A stretch of 64,000 nt of DNA from Enterococcus casseliflavus NBRC 100478 (GCF_001544095.1 NZ_BCPT01000009.1:1-64000), one strand, 5' to 3'; shown: positions 25,383-34,112, counted from the stretch's first letter. A program made the numbers and translations. The notes: generated by a model not told the origin, from the letters alone.

Positions 25383-25784
25383 TTATAAACTATTTTTCTT
25401 TTTCGTCTTGCCGCTCCAGCCTTCATATCCTTCTTTTAGGATATAGACATTGGTAAAGCCTTCTTTACGTAATTTATTCGCTGCGCGAATACTCAACGAT
25501 TTACGCGTGTCATATAAGTAGATCGGTTGATCTTTACGAAATGCGCTGAAGGAATTGGTTAAAACAGTAAAAGGAATATTACGCGCCCCTAAAATATGTC
25601 CACTGTCAAACTCATTTTTTTCCCGAACATCGATCACTTGGGCTTTCTTCATTCCTGCTTTGAATTCATCTTCTGAGATGATCGTTGCTGAACGGCGTCC
25701 CATGATTTGAAAATACGCCCAGTTCAAAGCGATTGCTAAGATGATTAATCCCAAAACCAAGTTTAGCCACATAATTGGTGTCAT
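25383..25784 (-). CDS. Membrane-anchored rhodanese-like protein lacking the catalytic Cys
   Basis: 133 residues. One N-terminal membrane segment (about 5-27), then a rhodanese domain: VIDVREKNEFDSGHILGARNIPF near 50-72. The active-site loop reads YLYDTRKSLS, with Asp92 where sulfurtransferases have Cys, so it should not transfer sulfur and may be a binding or scaffold protein. Same neighbourhood as Bacillus yqhL (near glcK-yqgQ-rhomboid). 83 bases downstream of glcK. Confidence 0.85.
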   Translation of the reverse strand: MTPIMWLNLVLGLIILAIALNWAYFQIMGRRSATIISEDEFKAGMKKAQVIDVREKNEFDSGHILGARNIPFTVLTNSFSAFRKDQPIYLYDTRKSLSIRAANKLRKEGFTNVYILKEGYEGWSGKTKKKNSL

Positions 25785-25867
25785 TTCTTCTATTCCTCTC
25801 TATTGTAACAATCATTCTTTTTTTGATTTATGCTGCTTGAATGTATCATTGCCTAGCAGCTTGGCAT

Positions 25868-26839
25868 CTAAGCTTTTGCTGCAAATTGCAAAGCTAATGA
25901 TGCTGCCCCGATCACACCGGCATCATTCCCAAGTTCTGCCAATTTGATTTCGGTACTTTCCGTTACCTGTGGGAAGGTAAACTGAGCAAAGTAGGCAGCA
26001 ACCCGTTCACGTAAAAATTCACCGGCTGCTGATACGCCTCCACCTAAAACGATACTTGATGGATTTAATGTGTTTCCTAAATTTCCGCATGCCAACCCAA
26101 GGTAGAAGCACACTTTATCAACGACCATCAAGCCAAATGGATCGTTTGCTTGAGCCGCTTCAAAAATATCTTTACTTGAAACATCTTCCCCATTGTCCAG
26201 CTGCTGTTTCAATGCCGAATCGCCAGCATATTCTTCTGCCAACTGTCGAGCAACTCGCACAACACCCGTCGCACTAGAAACCGTTTCTAAACAACCACGT
26301 TTGCCGCAAGTACATTCAAACCCTTCAGGATCAACAGTGATATGACCGATTTCTCCAGCACAACCAGCAACCCCATGAAGCAATTGCCCTTCCATGATGA
26401 TACCGCCGCCAACACCTGTACCTAGTGTGATAAAGATGACATCAGGATTGTTATCCCCTGCCCCTTTCCAGCGCTCACCTAAAGCTGCTACATTGGCATC
26501 GTTATCGATGGCAAAGGGGATTTTTGTGCCTTTTTCAATCAGTTCTTTGACTGGCTGAAGTGTTTTCCAGTTCAGATTGTAGGCACCGATGACGGTTCCT
26601 TTGTCACGATCGACACTTCCTGGTGTCCCCATACCAATACCGATAAATGCTTCTGGCTGTAAGCCATATAATTCTAGGCGATGATTGATCGATGCCACGA
26701 TTTCTGGCACAATATGTGAGCCTTCATCAAGAATATTGGTGTCAATACTCCATTTTTGCTGAATCTCGCCTTCGCTCGTTAAAATAGCGAATTTCACCGT
26801 TGTTCCGCCTAAATCAATTCCGATGATTTTTTTGTCCAT
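25868..26839 (-). CDS. glcK: Glucokinase, ROK family
   Basis: ATP-dependent phosphorylation of glucose in the cytoplasm. 323 residues. ATP motif IGIDLGGTTVKFA at the N-terminus, TLGTGVGGGIIMEG near 135-148, and the ROK zinc site GHITVDPEGFECTCGKRGCLE near 167-187 (CxCGxxGC). The start is ATG 26839, or GTG one codon earlier; GGGAGG lies upstream inside yqgQ, whose stop overlaps the start. Forms the conserved rhomboid-yqgQ-glcK cluster. Confidence 0.95.
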   Translation of the reverse strand: MDKKIIGIDLGGTTVKFAILTSEGEIQQKWSIDTNILDEGSHIVPEIVASINHRLELYGLQPEAFIGIGMGTPGSVDRDKGTVIGAYNLNWKTLQPVKELIEKGTKIPFAIDNDANVAALGERWKGAGDNNPDVIFITLGTGVGGGIIMEGQLLHGVAGCAGEIGHITVDPEGFECTCGKRGCLETVSSATGVVRVARQLAEEYAGDSALKQQLDNGEDVSSKDIFEAAQANDPFGLMVVDKVCFYLGLACGNLGNTLNPSSIVLGGGVSAAGEFLRERVAAYFAQFTFPQVTESTEIKLAELGNDAGVIGAASLALQFAAKA

Positions 26840-27048
26840 CACTTGTTTTCCTCCCGGCTTTCTTCAATTCGATGCTCCCGCGTAAGAATTCGCCGGGCAG
26901 TCAGATATACATCCCGATCTATCAAGCGACTGTCATAAAAGTTTTTCAGCTCGATTTGCATCAGTTCTATATCGTAGATCCGCTTGCCGACATATACGTA
27001 AACACCAAATTGTTTCAGTAATTGTTGTACGTCATATAACGTTTCCAT
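26839..27048 (-). CDS. yqgQ: YqgQ family protein (DUF910)
   Basis: 69 residues, matching the YqgQ family by length, by the VQQLLKQFGVYVYVGKRIYDIELM core and by position directly upstream of glcK in Firmicutes. Small helical protein, possibly nucleic-acid-binding; function unknown. Its stop codon overlaps the glcK start. Confidence 0.88.
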   Translation of the reverse strand: METLYDVQQLLKQFGVYVYVGKRIYDIELMQIELKNFYDSRLIDRDVYLTARRILTREHRIEESREENK

Positions 27049-27078
27049 TTAACCACTTCCTGCTTATTATACAAGTAA

Positions 27079-27747
27079 TTAATATTTTTTAAAACCATAT
27101 ATCACAAAAATAGCCAATAAGAAAACAAAGAGTACGCCAGAGAGGATTCTGGTGTGGATCGAATATTTTCCATAGTTCTTTGGCAATGCCAAAAGATTCC
27201 CTAGCAATAAACCACCGAGGATCCCGCCAATGTGTCCCCACATATCGATCGTTTGATCAAACACCCCAAAAACCAGGTTCAATCCAACGAATAGGGAAAA
27301 TTGCCGTACCATTGCTTGGATGCGGTAATCATTTCTAAAATGCCAACCTAAAATCAAAAATGCCCCGAAAAGTCCGAATAAAGAAGTACTAGCGCCTGCT
27401 GATTGAACCCCTATTTGGTTGAAGGCAAAACTCATGGTATTGCCCATGATGCCGCTTAGCAAATACAAGGCAAAAAAACGGCTATGACCATAGATGGCTT
27501 CTACTTGCTGCCCCATATAATACAGAATCACAGAATTGATCGCAAAATGAGCCAAACCGAAATGTAGAAAGATCGGGGTAACGAAACGCCAATATTCATT
27601 TAAATAAACGACAAACGGACCAAACATCACCCCGCCTGATTGAATAGAGGGACTAAAATAACCTAAGATAAACACAATTGTTTGGATAGCTAAAAACAGA
27701 TACGTGAAGACCGGCTGATTCAGCCATCTTTTCATTTGAGAATTCAT
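27079..27747 (-). CDS. gluP: Rhomboid family intramembrane serine protease
   Basis: 222 residues, six or so hydrophobic segments. Catalytic Ser in the GASTSLFGLFGAF motif near 116-128 and catalytic His in WGHIGGILGGLLLG near 170-183. Short form: lacks the N-terminal TPR/cytosolic region of Bacillus YqgP/GluP. Cotranscribed with 5-FCL upstream (12-base gap) and yqgQ-glcK downstream (30-base gap). Substrates unknown. Confidence 0.9.
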   Translation of the reverse strand: MNSQMKRWLNQPVFTYLFLAIQTIVFILGYFSPSIQSGGVMFGPFVVYLNEYWRFVTPIFLHFGLAHFAINSVILYYMGQQVEAIYGHSRFFALYLLSGIMGNTMSFAFNQIGVQSAGASTSLFGLFGAFLILGWHFRNDYRIQAMVRQFSLFVGLNLVFGVFDQTIDMWGHIGGILGGLLLGNLLALPKNYGKYSIHTRILSGVLFVFLLAIFVIYGFKKY

Positions 27748-27759
27748 TGACGTGCTCCT

Positions 27760-28299
27760 TTACGTGCGAATAAGCGAATCCGTATAGATTTTATCGATTG
27801 GAATGTCGAATACATCTGGTGTCCATTGATCGTTGAATTGCTCTCCGAAGACCAAAGAAACGGTCTTGCCATCGAAAGCTGACAAGAAACGATCATAATA
27901 GCCACCGCCAAAGCCGATGCGATAGCCGTTTTTAGAAAACGCCAAACCGGGAACAATCAGCAAATCCAAGTGATGGGCTTCTTGCTCACTGATCGGCTCT
28001 TCAACTCCAAATGCCGACGCTTCATAACGCGTTGTCGGCTCCACATGATAAAACTGCAATTTTTTCTGTTGTGCTTTCGGCACTGCGATTCGTTTGTTTT
28101 GTTCAAATCCTTTAGCAAAAATAGCCGCTGTATCAAATTCAAATGGCAACGAACGGATCACACCTACTGACTCAGCTGTTTGCCAAATCTGAGAAGAAAA
28201 CAGCAACTGCAAAATCAGCGTTTCTTTCTGCTGCTTTTGTTTGATTGGCATTTGTTTTAATGTTTGGATCATGTGCTCTCTAATGACTGGTTTTTCCAT
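27760..28299 (-). CDS. 5-formyltetrahydrofolate cyclo-ligase
   Basis: Converts 5-formyl-THF to 5,10-methenyl-THF with ATP, salvaging folate. 179 residues from ATG 28299, chosen for the GAGGAG upstream; a 14-codon longer frame lacks a ribosome binding site. Motifs: N-terminal basic helix with MKQ/IKQKQ, FEFDTAAIFAKGFEQNKRIAVPK near 55-77, LLIVPGLAFSKNGYRIGFGGGYYDRFL near 123-149 (GFGGGYYDRF is the family signature). Likely first gene of the cluster down to glcK. Confidence 0.93.
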   Translation of the reverse strand: MEKPVIREHMIQTLKQMPIKQKQQKETLILQLLFSSQIWQTAESVGVIRSLPFEFDTAAIFAKGFEQNKRIAVPKAQQKKLQFYHVEPTTRYEASAFGVEEPISEQEAHHLDLLIVPGLAFSKNGYRIGFGGGYYDRFLSAFDGKTVSLVFGEQFNDQWTPDVFDIPIDKIYTDSLIRT

Positions 28300-28389
28300 T
28301 GGATCACTCCTCTCAGAAATAGTACCAAAAACTGTGTCCAAATAGCAAACTAGAATCGCAGATTTCTTGGCAAGATCATGACTAGTTGC

Positions 28390-29367
28390 TCATTCTTCTT
28401 TACGTCGGATCAGCAAAAAGACAAAGTACGGTGCCCCCACGATAGAAATGATGATACCAGCTGGGATCTCGCCGCTTGTCAATAGCAAACGACCGATCGT
28501 ATCACTGACTAAGACTAGCAGACTGCCGATCATTCCCGCTAAGAAAAAGGCACTGCGAGATTCTCTGCCGATGAGTCCCTTAGCGATATGAGGCGCCAAT
28601 AAGCCCACAAAGGCTAAATTACCAGTATAGCCAACCGTACTGGCAGCCAAACCAACCGCGATCACTAAAAACCACGTCCGCAAACGGGTCAAAGAAACCC
28701 CTAAGCTAATTGCCTGCTCCTCGCCAAAGCCAAGTAAGTTAAACCTTGGTACGGTCCAGAAAGCTGCGGCAGACAATACGATGACCCAAGGAAGCAGACT
28801 GGTGATTTGCTGCCAAGAAGTTCCCCAAATCGAACCAGAAAGCCACGCTGTTACAAAGCGATAGCGGTCTTTTGATAATTCCACCGTAAAGAGTAAGGTA
28901 GCCGCCGCCAGCCCTGCATTGACGGCGATTCCCGCCAGCAGTACTCGCTCCATCGATAACAATTGGCGGTGCTTATAGGCAATCAAATAGACCAGTACAG
29001 CAGCTAATAAACCACCGATGATCCCAACGACAGGCAAAAGCTGCGATCCTTGGGTATAAAAACCTAAGTAGATCAACACAAAGAGCCCTGCCCCATTGTT
29101 GATTCCTACGATACTTGCATCAGCCAACTCATTTCTCGTTACTCCTTGCAAGACAAACCCAGAAAAACCAAAGGCACCACCAGCGATCAGCGCTAGACAA
29201 GCCCGTGGTAGTCGAAACTCAGTAAAAGTCAGTACTTGACTCGAAGATGCCGTTCCTTGAAAGATTGCCCCTAATGTCTGAAAGGATAAAATTGTTTTTC
29301 CCACCATGACACTTCCTAAAAAAGCGACCATCAGCAGTAGGAAAAAAACAGAGAGTGTTTTTTTCAT
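28390..29367 (-). CDS. fhuG: Iron-siderophore ABC transporter permease
   Basis: One of two FecCD-type membrane permeases for ferric siderophore import. 325 residues, about nine to ten membrane segments. FecCD motifs: RLPRACLALIAGGAFGFSGFVLQGVTRNELA near 53-83, GLLAPHIAK near 245 (ATPase-coupling region), SGEIPAGIIISIVGAPYFVFLLIRR at the C-terminus. Its start overlaps the fhuB stop by a base. Last gene of the Fur-controlled fhuC-fhuB-fhuG operon. The actual siderophore cannot be told from sequence. Confidence 0.9.
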   Translation of the reverse strand: MKKTLSVFFLLLMVAFLGSVMVGKTILSFQTLGAIFQGTASSSQVLTFTEFRLPRACLALIAGGAFGFSGFVLQGVTRNELADASIVGINNGAGLFVLIYLGFYTQGSQLLPVVGIIGGLLAAVLVYLIAYKHRQLLSMERVLLAGIAVNAGLAAATLLFTVELSKDRYRFVTAWLSGSIWGTSWQQITSLLPWVIVLSAAAFWTVPRFNLLGFGEEQAISLGVSLTRLRTWFLVIAVGLAASTVGYTGNLAFVGLLAPHIAKGLIGRESRSAFFLAGMIGSLLVLVSDTIGRLLLTSGEIPAGIIISIVGAPYFVFLLIRRKEE

Positions 29368-30347
29368 CAGCCTTCCCTCCGTATCTTGATCAATAGAAAA
29401 GGCACACCAATCAATGCCATCAGTATCCCAAAGGGTGTCTCAAAGGGCGGATTGATCAGGCGGCCAGCCAGATCAGCGGCCATCACCAGTGTTCCCCCTC
29501 CAAGGATCGTCAAAGGCAAAATCAGTTGATAGTTTTTGCCCACCATTCCCCGCACGACATGAGGAACCATTAAGCCGACAAAACTGACCGGTCCAACAAG
29601 CGAAACTGCCATTCCCGCCAAAACTACGACTAACAGTAAGGCAGATGCCCGAATCAGATGCGGGTGCTTGCCTAATGAAATGACGGTGTCATCTCCTAGC
29701 GCTAACAGATTCAACGCTTTTCCTAGACGTAGCACAAAAACGATGGCAATCAGATAGATGGGGCCCACAAAACGCAGTTGCTGCCAAGTCACATTTGCGG
29801 CACCACCGATAAACCAAAAGGCTAACTCTTGATTTAAATCAAATTGCAGTGACAGGGTCTGACTGATGGCTGAGAAAAAAGAACTTAGTGCCACACCAGC
29901 CAAAATCAAACCTGTAGGTGACATACCCAATTTGGCATAGCGAGTCAATAAAAAAAGCAGCGCAGTTGCCGCAAAGGCACCAAAAAACGAAAATAGCGCC
30001 GCTTGACTCGGTTGAATACTAGGAAATAGGATAAATGCGATCGCTAATCCCATCGCAGCCCCACTGTTGACACCTAAAAGACCGCCATCTGCCAGAGCGT
30101 TTTTCGTAATTCCCTGCATGATAGCTCCCGTAACAGCAAAACAACTTCCTACTAGAAAAGCAGCCAACACACGGGGCAATCGAATATTGCGCAAGACTTG
30201 ATGCAGCTGATTCTCATAATCAAAAGCAAAGATAGCATTCCAGATCGTTTCAAAGGAAAGGTCTGCAGCGCCTTGGGTGATCGCCAAAAAGAAACAGATA
30301 ATAAAGCAGCCGCTAAAAAGCAGCAGCAACCAAGAAAACTTTTTCAT
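29367..30347 (-). CDS. fhuB: Iron-siderophore ABC transporter permease
   Basis: Partner permease of the preceding entry, 326 residues with about nine to ten membrane segments. RLPRVLAAFLVGSCFAVTGAIMQGITKNALADGGLLGVNSGA near 59-100 (FecCD signature), PVSFVGLMVPHVVRGMVG near 250-267, and ETPFGILMALIGVPFLLIKI at the C-terminus. Its start overlaps the fhuC stop by 4 bases. Unlike E. coli FhuB it is a single, not fused, permease, as usual in Gram-positives. Confidence 0.9.
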   Translation of the reverse strand: MKKFSWLLLLFSGCFIICFFLAITQGAADLSFETIWNAIFAFDYENQLHQVLRNIRLPRVLAAFLVGSCFAVTGAIMQGITKNALADGGLLGVNSGAAMGLAIAFILFPSIQPSQAALFSFFGAFAATALLFLLTRYAKLGMSPTGLILAGVALSSFFSAISQTLSLQFDLNQELAFWFIGGAANVTWQQLRFVGPIYLIAIVFVLRLGKALNLLALGDDTVISLGKHPHLIRASALLLVVVLAGMAVSLVGPVSFVGLMVPHVVRGMVGKNYQLILPLTILGGGTLVMAADLAGRLINPPFETPFGILMALIGVPFLLIKIRREG

Positions 30348-31135
30348 GCTTGGGCTCCTAACTCATAGGTCAAGACCAATGGCTTTGTGCTATTAGGAAA
30401 GGTTCCTAACATGGCGTCGATCTCAAACAAACGCTGTAGCCACTCTTTGGTCAGCACTGTTTCTGGTGTACCAGAGACCAACAGTTCTCCACCTTTTAAT
30501 GCATAAATATAATCAGAAAAACGAGAGGCATGATTCAGGTCATGAATCGACATAATGATCGTTTTTCCGTAGGTTTTATTGATTTGCTGTAATAAGAGCA
30601 AAATTTCTAATTGATGCGCTGGATCTAAAAAGGTCGTTGGTTCATCTAAAATCACGATATCCGTATCTTGCGCAAGTGCCATGGCGATCCAAACGCGCTG
30701 TTTTTGTCCCCCTGACAGCGTGCTGATCGTTTCATCTGCTAGTGCCGTCAAACCCGTTGCCTGCAAAGACCATTCGATCGCCGCAAGATCTTGTTCCGAT
30801 AAACTATTTAGTCCTTTTTGATAGGGAAAACGACCATAAGAAACAATTTCGCGAATCGTCAAGCCAATCGATGAATCGCTAACTTGTGAGAGCAGCGCAA
30901 TCTTTTTCGCCACTTCTTTGGTTTTGATGTTTTGCAGGTTTTGTGCATCTAAGAGGACCTCACCAGACAATGGCTGTAAAATTCGGGCAAGTGCCTTTAA
31001 AAACGTCGATTTCCCACTGCCGTTCGGACCAATCAAGCCGATGATTTTCCCTTCTGGCATCTCAATTGTTAGATTTTGCACAATTTTTTGTTTTTGATAG
31101 CCGACACTCAAGTCAACTGTTCGTAATTTCGCCAT
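30344..31135 (-). CDS. fhuC: Iron-siderophore ABC transporter ATPase
   Basis: 263-residue ABC ATPase powering siderophore import. Walker A GPNGSGKST near 36-44, signature TLSGGQKQR near 140, Walker B DIVILDEPTTFLD near 160-172, H-loop SIHDLNHASR. I start at ATG 31135 (MAKLRTVDL), which has GGGGA upstream and lies just downstream of the Fur box; the frame is open to 31240, but that would translate the operator. Heads the operon fhuCBG, divergent from the binding protein. Confidence 0.94.
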   Translation of the reverse strand: MAKLRTVDLSVGYQKQKIVQNLTIEMPEGKIIGLIGPNGSGKSTFLKALARILQPLSGEVLLDAQNLQNIKTKEVAKKIALLSQVSDSSIGLTIREIVSYGRFPYQKGLNSLSEQDLAAIEWSLQATGLTALADETISTLSGGQKQRVWIAMALAQDTDIVILDEPTTFLDPAHQLEILLLLQQINKTYGKTIIMSIHDLNHASRFSDYIYALKGGELLVSGTPETVLTKEWLQRLFEIDAMLGTFPNSTKPLVLTYELGAQA

Positions 31136-31155
31136 ATTCGTCCCCAAAATAAATG

Positions 31156-31174
31156 ATTGATAATGCTTATCAAT
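31156..31174 (-). promoter_or_regulatory. Fur box of the fhuCBG operon
   Basis: ATTGATAATGCTTATCAAT is a 19-base palindrome (ATTGATAA-TGC-TTATCAAT) matching the Fur TGATAAT/ATTATCA core, 20 bases before fhuC. Confidence 0.8.
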
Positions 31175-31233
31175 TATGAATGTAATCCTACTATTCGTCA
31201 ATAGTTCTAAAAAAAGGAAATAAAAAAATAAGA

Positions 31234-31290
31234 TTGACAAAGAAGCGTTTCTTCGTGATAATAGCTATCAGCAAATGAGAACTATTCTCA
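31234..31290 (+). promoter_or_regulatory. fhuD promoter with two Fur-like boxes
   Basis: -35 TTGACA (31234-31239), 17-base spacer, -10 GATAAT (31257-31262). Fur-like box 1, TGATAATAGCTATCA, at 31256-31270 covers the -10; box 2, TGAGAACTATTCTCA, at 31276-31290 covers the start region. Iron-loaded Fur would shut off the promoter. Confidence 0.82.
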
Positions 31291-31337
31291 ATTAAAACAA
31301 TAAGTGCTCAACATGTAACAAAGGAGGAAGTGTTTTT

Positions 31338-32297
31338 ATGAAACAATGGTCAAAAAGAAGTACTTGGCTTACCCTGCTAGCTGCCTGCTCCCTTACCCTA
31401 CTGGGTGCTTGCAGCACGAATAATGACTCAACGGATAGCAGTGGATCAGCCACTACTTCTTCAGAAATAGCAACAACCTTTACCGATGCGATGGGAAATG
31501 AAGTCACTGTTCCCGAAAACCCACAGCGGGTGATTGGTAGTTATTTGGAAGATTATTTGGTCGCTTTAGAGGTAACACCGGTTGCTCAATGGACCGTCGG
31601 CAATGACAGTGATCAAGCATACTTGCAAGACAAACTGGCGGAGGTTCCAAGGATCAACTACGATCTGCCCTTTGAAGATGTCTTGAGCTTTGAGCCAGAC
31701 CTGCTACTGATGGATAGCAATTCCATGGTGGAAGGTGACAAATATGATCAATACAGTAAAATCGCGCCGACCTATGTGGTCACAAATGGCGAAGACGTGA
31801 CCTGGCGGGAACGTCTGACAGATATTGCAAAGGTGTTACACAAAGAAGAGCAAGCTGCCCAAGTAGAAGCTGATTATGATGACTTAGTCGCTGCTACCAA
31901 GGAAACGTACGCTGATCAAATCCAAGGCAAGTCGATCGCTGCTTTATGGGTGGTCAATAACTCTGTCTTCATGGTTTCAGAAACAAAATCAAGCGGTCAG
32001 CTGCTGTATCACGAACTCGGGTTTGAAGTTCCCGCACTGGTTTCGGAAATCAGTGAAAGTGCCACTGCTGATTGGTCTGCCGTTTCTCTGGAAAAATTAG
32101 CAGAATTGGATGCCGATTACCTGATTTTAGTGAATAGTGATAAAGGCGCTGATTTTTTCAGTGAACAAGTCTGGCAAAATCTTGATGCAGTCAAAAACAA
32201 TCATTTATGGGAATTCGGCCCTGAATCAAGCTGGCTCTACAACGGTCCGATCGCCTACACCAAAATGATCGAAGATATCCAGAGCAAATTGGACTAA
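31338..32297 (+). CDS. Iron-siderophore-binding lipoprotein
   Basis: Extracytoplasmic substrate-binding protein of the siderophore importer. 319 residues with a lipoprotein signal: basic MKQWSKRS, hydrophobic stretch, lipobox LLGAC with Cys25. A Ser/Thr-rich linker follows, then the FecB/BtuF fold (TFTDAMGNEVTVPENPQRVIG near 48-68, DLLLMDSNSM, and the helix-linked C-lobe ending WLYNGPIAYTKMIEDIQSKL). AAGGAGG lies 9 bases before the ATG. Divergent from fhuCBG, with which it must work. FhuD-like by context, but the ligand is unknown. Confidence 0.92.
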   Translation: MKQWSKRSTWLTLLAACSLTLLGACSTNNDSTDSSGSATTSSEIATTFTDAMGNEVTVPENPQRVIGSYLEDYLVALEVTPVAQWTVGNDSDQAYLQDKLAEVPRINYDLPFEDVLSFEPDLLLMDSNSMVEGDKYDQYSKIAPTYVVTNGEDVTWRERLTDIAKVLHKEEQAAQVEADYDDLVAATKETYADQIQGKSIAALWVVNNSVFMVSETKSSGQLLYHELGFEVPALVSEISESATADWSAVSLEKLAELDADYLILVNSDKGADFFSEQVWQNLDAVKNNHLWEFGPESSWLYNGPIAYTKMIEDIQSKLD

Positions 32298-32434
32298 TGC
32301 GTTTCAAGAAATTCGTCAAGTAAAACTACTTAACAAATTTCAGGAAAAAGCTAGCATTCCCTCACGAAACATGCTATTATATTTTAGTCTGAGAGATTTC
32401 TTAGAGGATTCTTGTATCGTTAGGGGGGAAAATC

Positions 32435-32584
32435 ATGCGCGTAAACATCACATTAGAGTGCACTTCTTGTAAAGAACGCAACTACTTATCAAACAAAAAC
32501 AAACGTAACAATCCTGATCGTTTGGAAAAGAAAAAATATTGCCCACGCGAAAGAAAAGTTACTTTACACCGCGAAACAAAATAA
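32435..32584 (+). CDS. rpmG: 50S ribosomal protein L33
   Basis: 49 residues, below the usual ORF size limit: [17 protein letters not shown] start, [23 protein letters not shown] end. Cys9 and Cys12 form one CxxC; the second pair is reduced to a single Cys36 followed by Pro-Arg, so zinc binding is doubtful, like the RpmGA type. Ribosome binding site GGGGGG is 6 bases upstream. A TGCTATTAT extended -10 at 32372-32380 is the likely promoter. Confidence 0.95.
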   Translation: MRVNITLECTSCKERNYLSNKNKRNNPDRLEKKKYCPRERKVTLHRETK

Positions 32585-32592
32585 TGCTATTT

Positions 32593-32642
32593 AAGAAGTT
32601 CGCAAACGCTGATAACCAAGGCGTTTGCGAACTTCTTTTTTT
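32593..32642 (+). terminator. Terminator after rpmG
   Basis: AAGAAGTTCGCAAACGC and GCGTTTGCGAACTTCTT pair perfectly (17 bp) around 11 bases; T run follows. Confidence 0.93.
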
Positions 32643-32855
32643 GTAAAAACTAGCTTTGAGGTGATGGTTTTGAATGGAACTCCCCTTCTATTAGCCCTTG
32701 TTCTTTCAAACTTAGATAGTAATTGCATCGTCTCCTTGATTACTCTTTGTTTTAGCTGCTTCTTGACTTCTCTTCTTTGGACTTTTAAGCCAATTCTTTG
32801 TAAAGTCACAAAAATAAATTTTAATGTATAATGTATAGAAAAAAGGAGAAATTAA

Positions 32856-33059
32856 ATGTTTAACAAAGAAGGAAATGAGTTTCGTTGCAACCATTGCAAA
32901 AAAGTGATCGACACAGGGGAAGTCGTTTGGACAAAATGGCCGTTTCCGCCGAAAGCTTCTGCTTACCAACTAAAACCCAGAAAAGAATTAGCACTGATAA
33001 ACGCGCCGATCCTTTGCCTAAATTGCTCAGAAAAGCTTCTCCTGGAACACCTCGAGTAA
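32856..33059 (+). CDS. Small zinc-ribbon-like protein, unknown function
   Basis: 67 residues with two CxxC pairs: CNHC near 11-14 and CLNC near 54-57, the spacing of a small zinc ribbon. Basic middle with WTKWPFPPKASAYQLKPRKE. AAAAGGAG lies 8 bases before the ATG, and a -10-like TATAAT run is upstream near 32825-32835. I do not recognise a named family. It ends before a terminator-like hairpin at 33101-33156. Confidence 0.75.
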   Translation: MFNKEGNEFRCNHCKKVIDTGEVVWTKWPFPPKASAYQLKPRKELALINAPILCLNCSEKLLLEHLE

Positions 33060-33379
33060 CTATTCTTTTCATCGTTTTATTGTCTCTCTTTGTCCATCAT
33101 AAAAAAGAGCAGGCAGTAGCCAAATTCACTTAGTGAATGTATTGCTGCTTTTTTGAATAAGCATCAGGAGAACGCATGAGCAGCAACAAAGATTTCAGGG
33201 GCGATTAAGCGGCAGCTTTATTTTCCGAAATTTTTTGCAGTATCTCTCCCGCGATTATGCGCGAGATGATTTTGGCAATAACCATAATATGAAGCCGCTC
33301 TCTCCCGTTGCCACCTTTTCTGTATACTTTGATCTCCGATCGACCCTTTCATGCTATACTGCCTATAGGAGGTGAACCC
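33060..33379. other. Gap with one terminator
   Basis: Hairpin at about 33101-33156 (AAAAAAGAGCAG...CTGCTTTTTT, imperfect stem with an inner TTCACT/AGTGAA stem) ends the preceding gene. The rest holds a 10-codon frame at 33173-33205 and a short minus-strand frame, neither convincing. AGGAGG at its right end belongs to the next gene. Confidence 0.6.
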
Positions 33380-33631
33380 ATGCTTGGCAATTTTGCGTAT
33401 CTACCTAGTAACTATCGTCTGTTTTATGGCGCTTTTCTTTTTGCACTTATTGGAAATATGCTTTTCATTTTCATCAAACACCCTGCTTGGACCTTTAGCC
33501 TACCGACGGTGATTGTCCTCTTCTTAATAAATGTCTTCTTTTGGACAAAATACACGAAGAAACTTATTCCTTGCGCAACAGATGCACTGTTTTATGTTCT
33601 GCTCTTCCTATTGGTATTTCACAATCACTAA
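33380..33631 (+). CDS. Small membrane protein, three transmembrane segments
   Basis: 83 residues from ATG 33380, which has AGGAGG upstream; an open extension to 33308 has no such site. Three hydrophobic segments (about 14-34, 41-58 and 67-81). No family recognised. Followed 70 bases later by fosX on the same strand; no functional link can be claimed. Confidence 0.72.
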   Translation: MLGNFAYLPSNYRLFYGAFLFALIGNMLFIFIKHPAWTFSLPTVIVLFLINVFFWTKYTKKLIPCATDALFYVLLFLLVFHNH

Positions 33632-33701
33632 CATAATGCTTCTTTTGATACTGATTGTTTCTCTTTCCCCTATTTCGTCATAACAAAGGAGTGTTGATGC
33701 G

Positions 33702-34112
33702 ATGGAGATTTCCCATATCACGTTGATCGTACAGAATTTAGCAAAGACAACAACGATGCTGGAAACATTGTTTGATGCAGAGGAAGTTTATGATAGTCAA
33801 GACCAGGCCCATTCTTACTTCCCAGAAAAATTCTTTTTGATCGATGGCTTATGGCTTGCTGTCATGGAGGATGCCTCCCAGAAGCTGCCGAAAACGTATA
33901 ACCATATTGCCTTTAAAATCGATCAAGCTCAAATCGATTCCTTGATTACGCGCATCCAAGGACTAGGATTGAAGATCGAAAAAGATCGTTCCCGCATCAA
34001 AGGCGAAGGTGCTTCTATTTATTTTTATGACGATGACAACCATTTATTTGAATTGCATACTGGTACGTTGGCTGAACGGTTGCACCATTACCGTCTGACA
34101 GAAACGAGGTGA
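33702..34112 (+). CDS. fosX: FosX-type fosfomycin hydrolase
   Basis: Manganese-dependent epoxide hydrolase opening fosfomycin with water, of the FosX branch of the VOC (glyoxalase) superfamily, cytoplasmic. 136 residues. The start ISHITLIVQNL with metal His, YNHIAFKI near 67-74 (second His), and GEGASIYFYDDDNHLFELHTGTL near 104-126 with the metal Glu are the FosX pattern, distinct from FosA/FosB thiol transferases. GGAG upstream. No mobile element nearby, so it looks like an intrinsic chromosomal gene. Confidence 0.88.
   Translation: MEISHITLIVQNLAKTTTMLETLFDAEEVYDSQDQAHSYFPEKFFLIDGLWLAVMEDASQKLPKTYNHIAFKIDQAQIDSLITRIQGLGLKIEKDRSRIKGEGASIYFYDDDNHLFELHTGTLAERLHHYRLTETR

Noticed and set aside
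33173-33205. Ten-codon frame with AGGAG upstream, MSSNKDFRGD
   Set aside because: Too short and without any partner signal; it lies right after a terminator in otherwise gene-free sequence.
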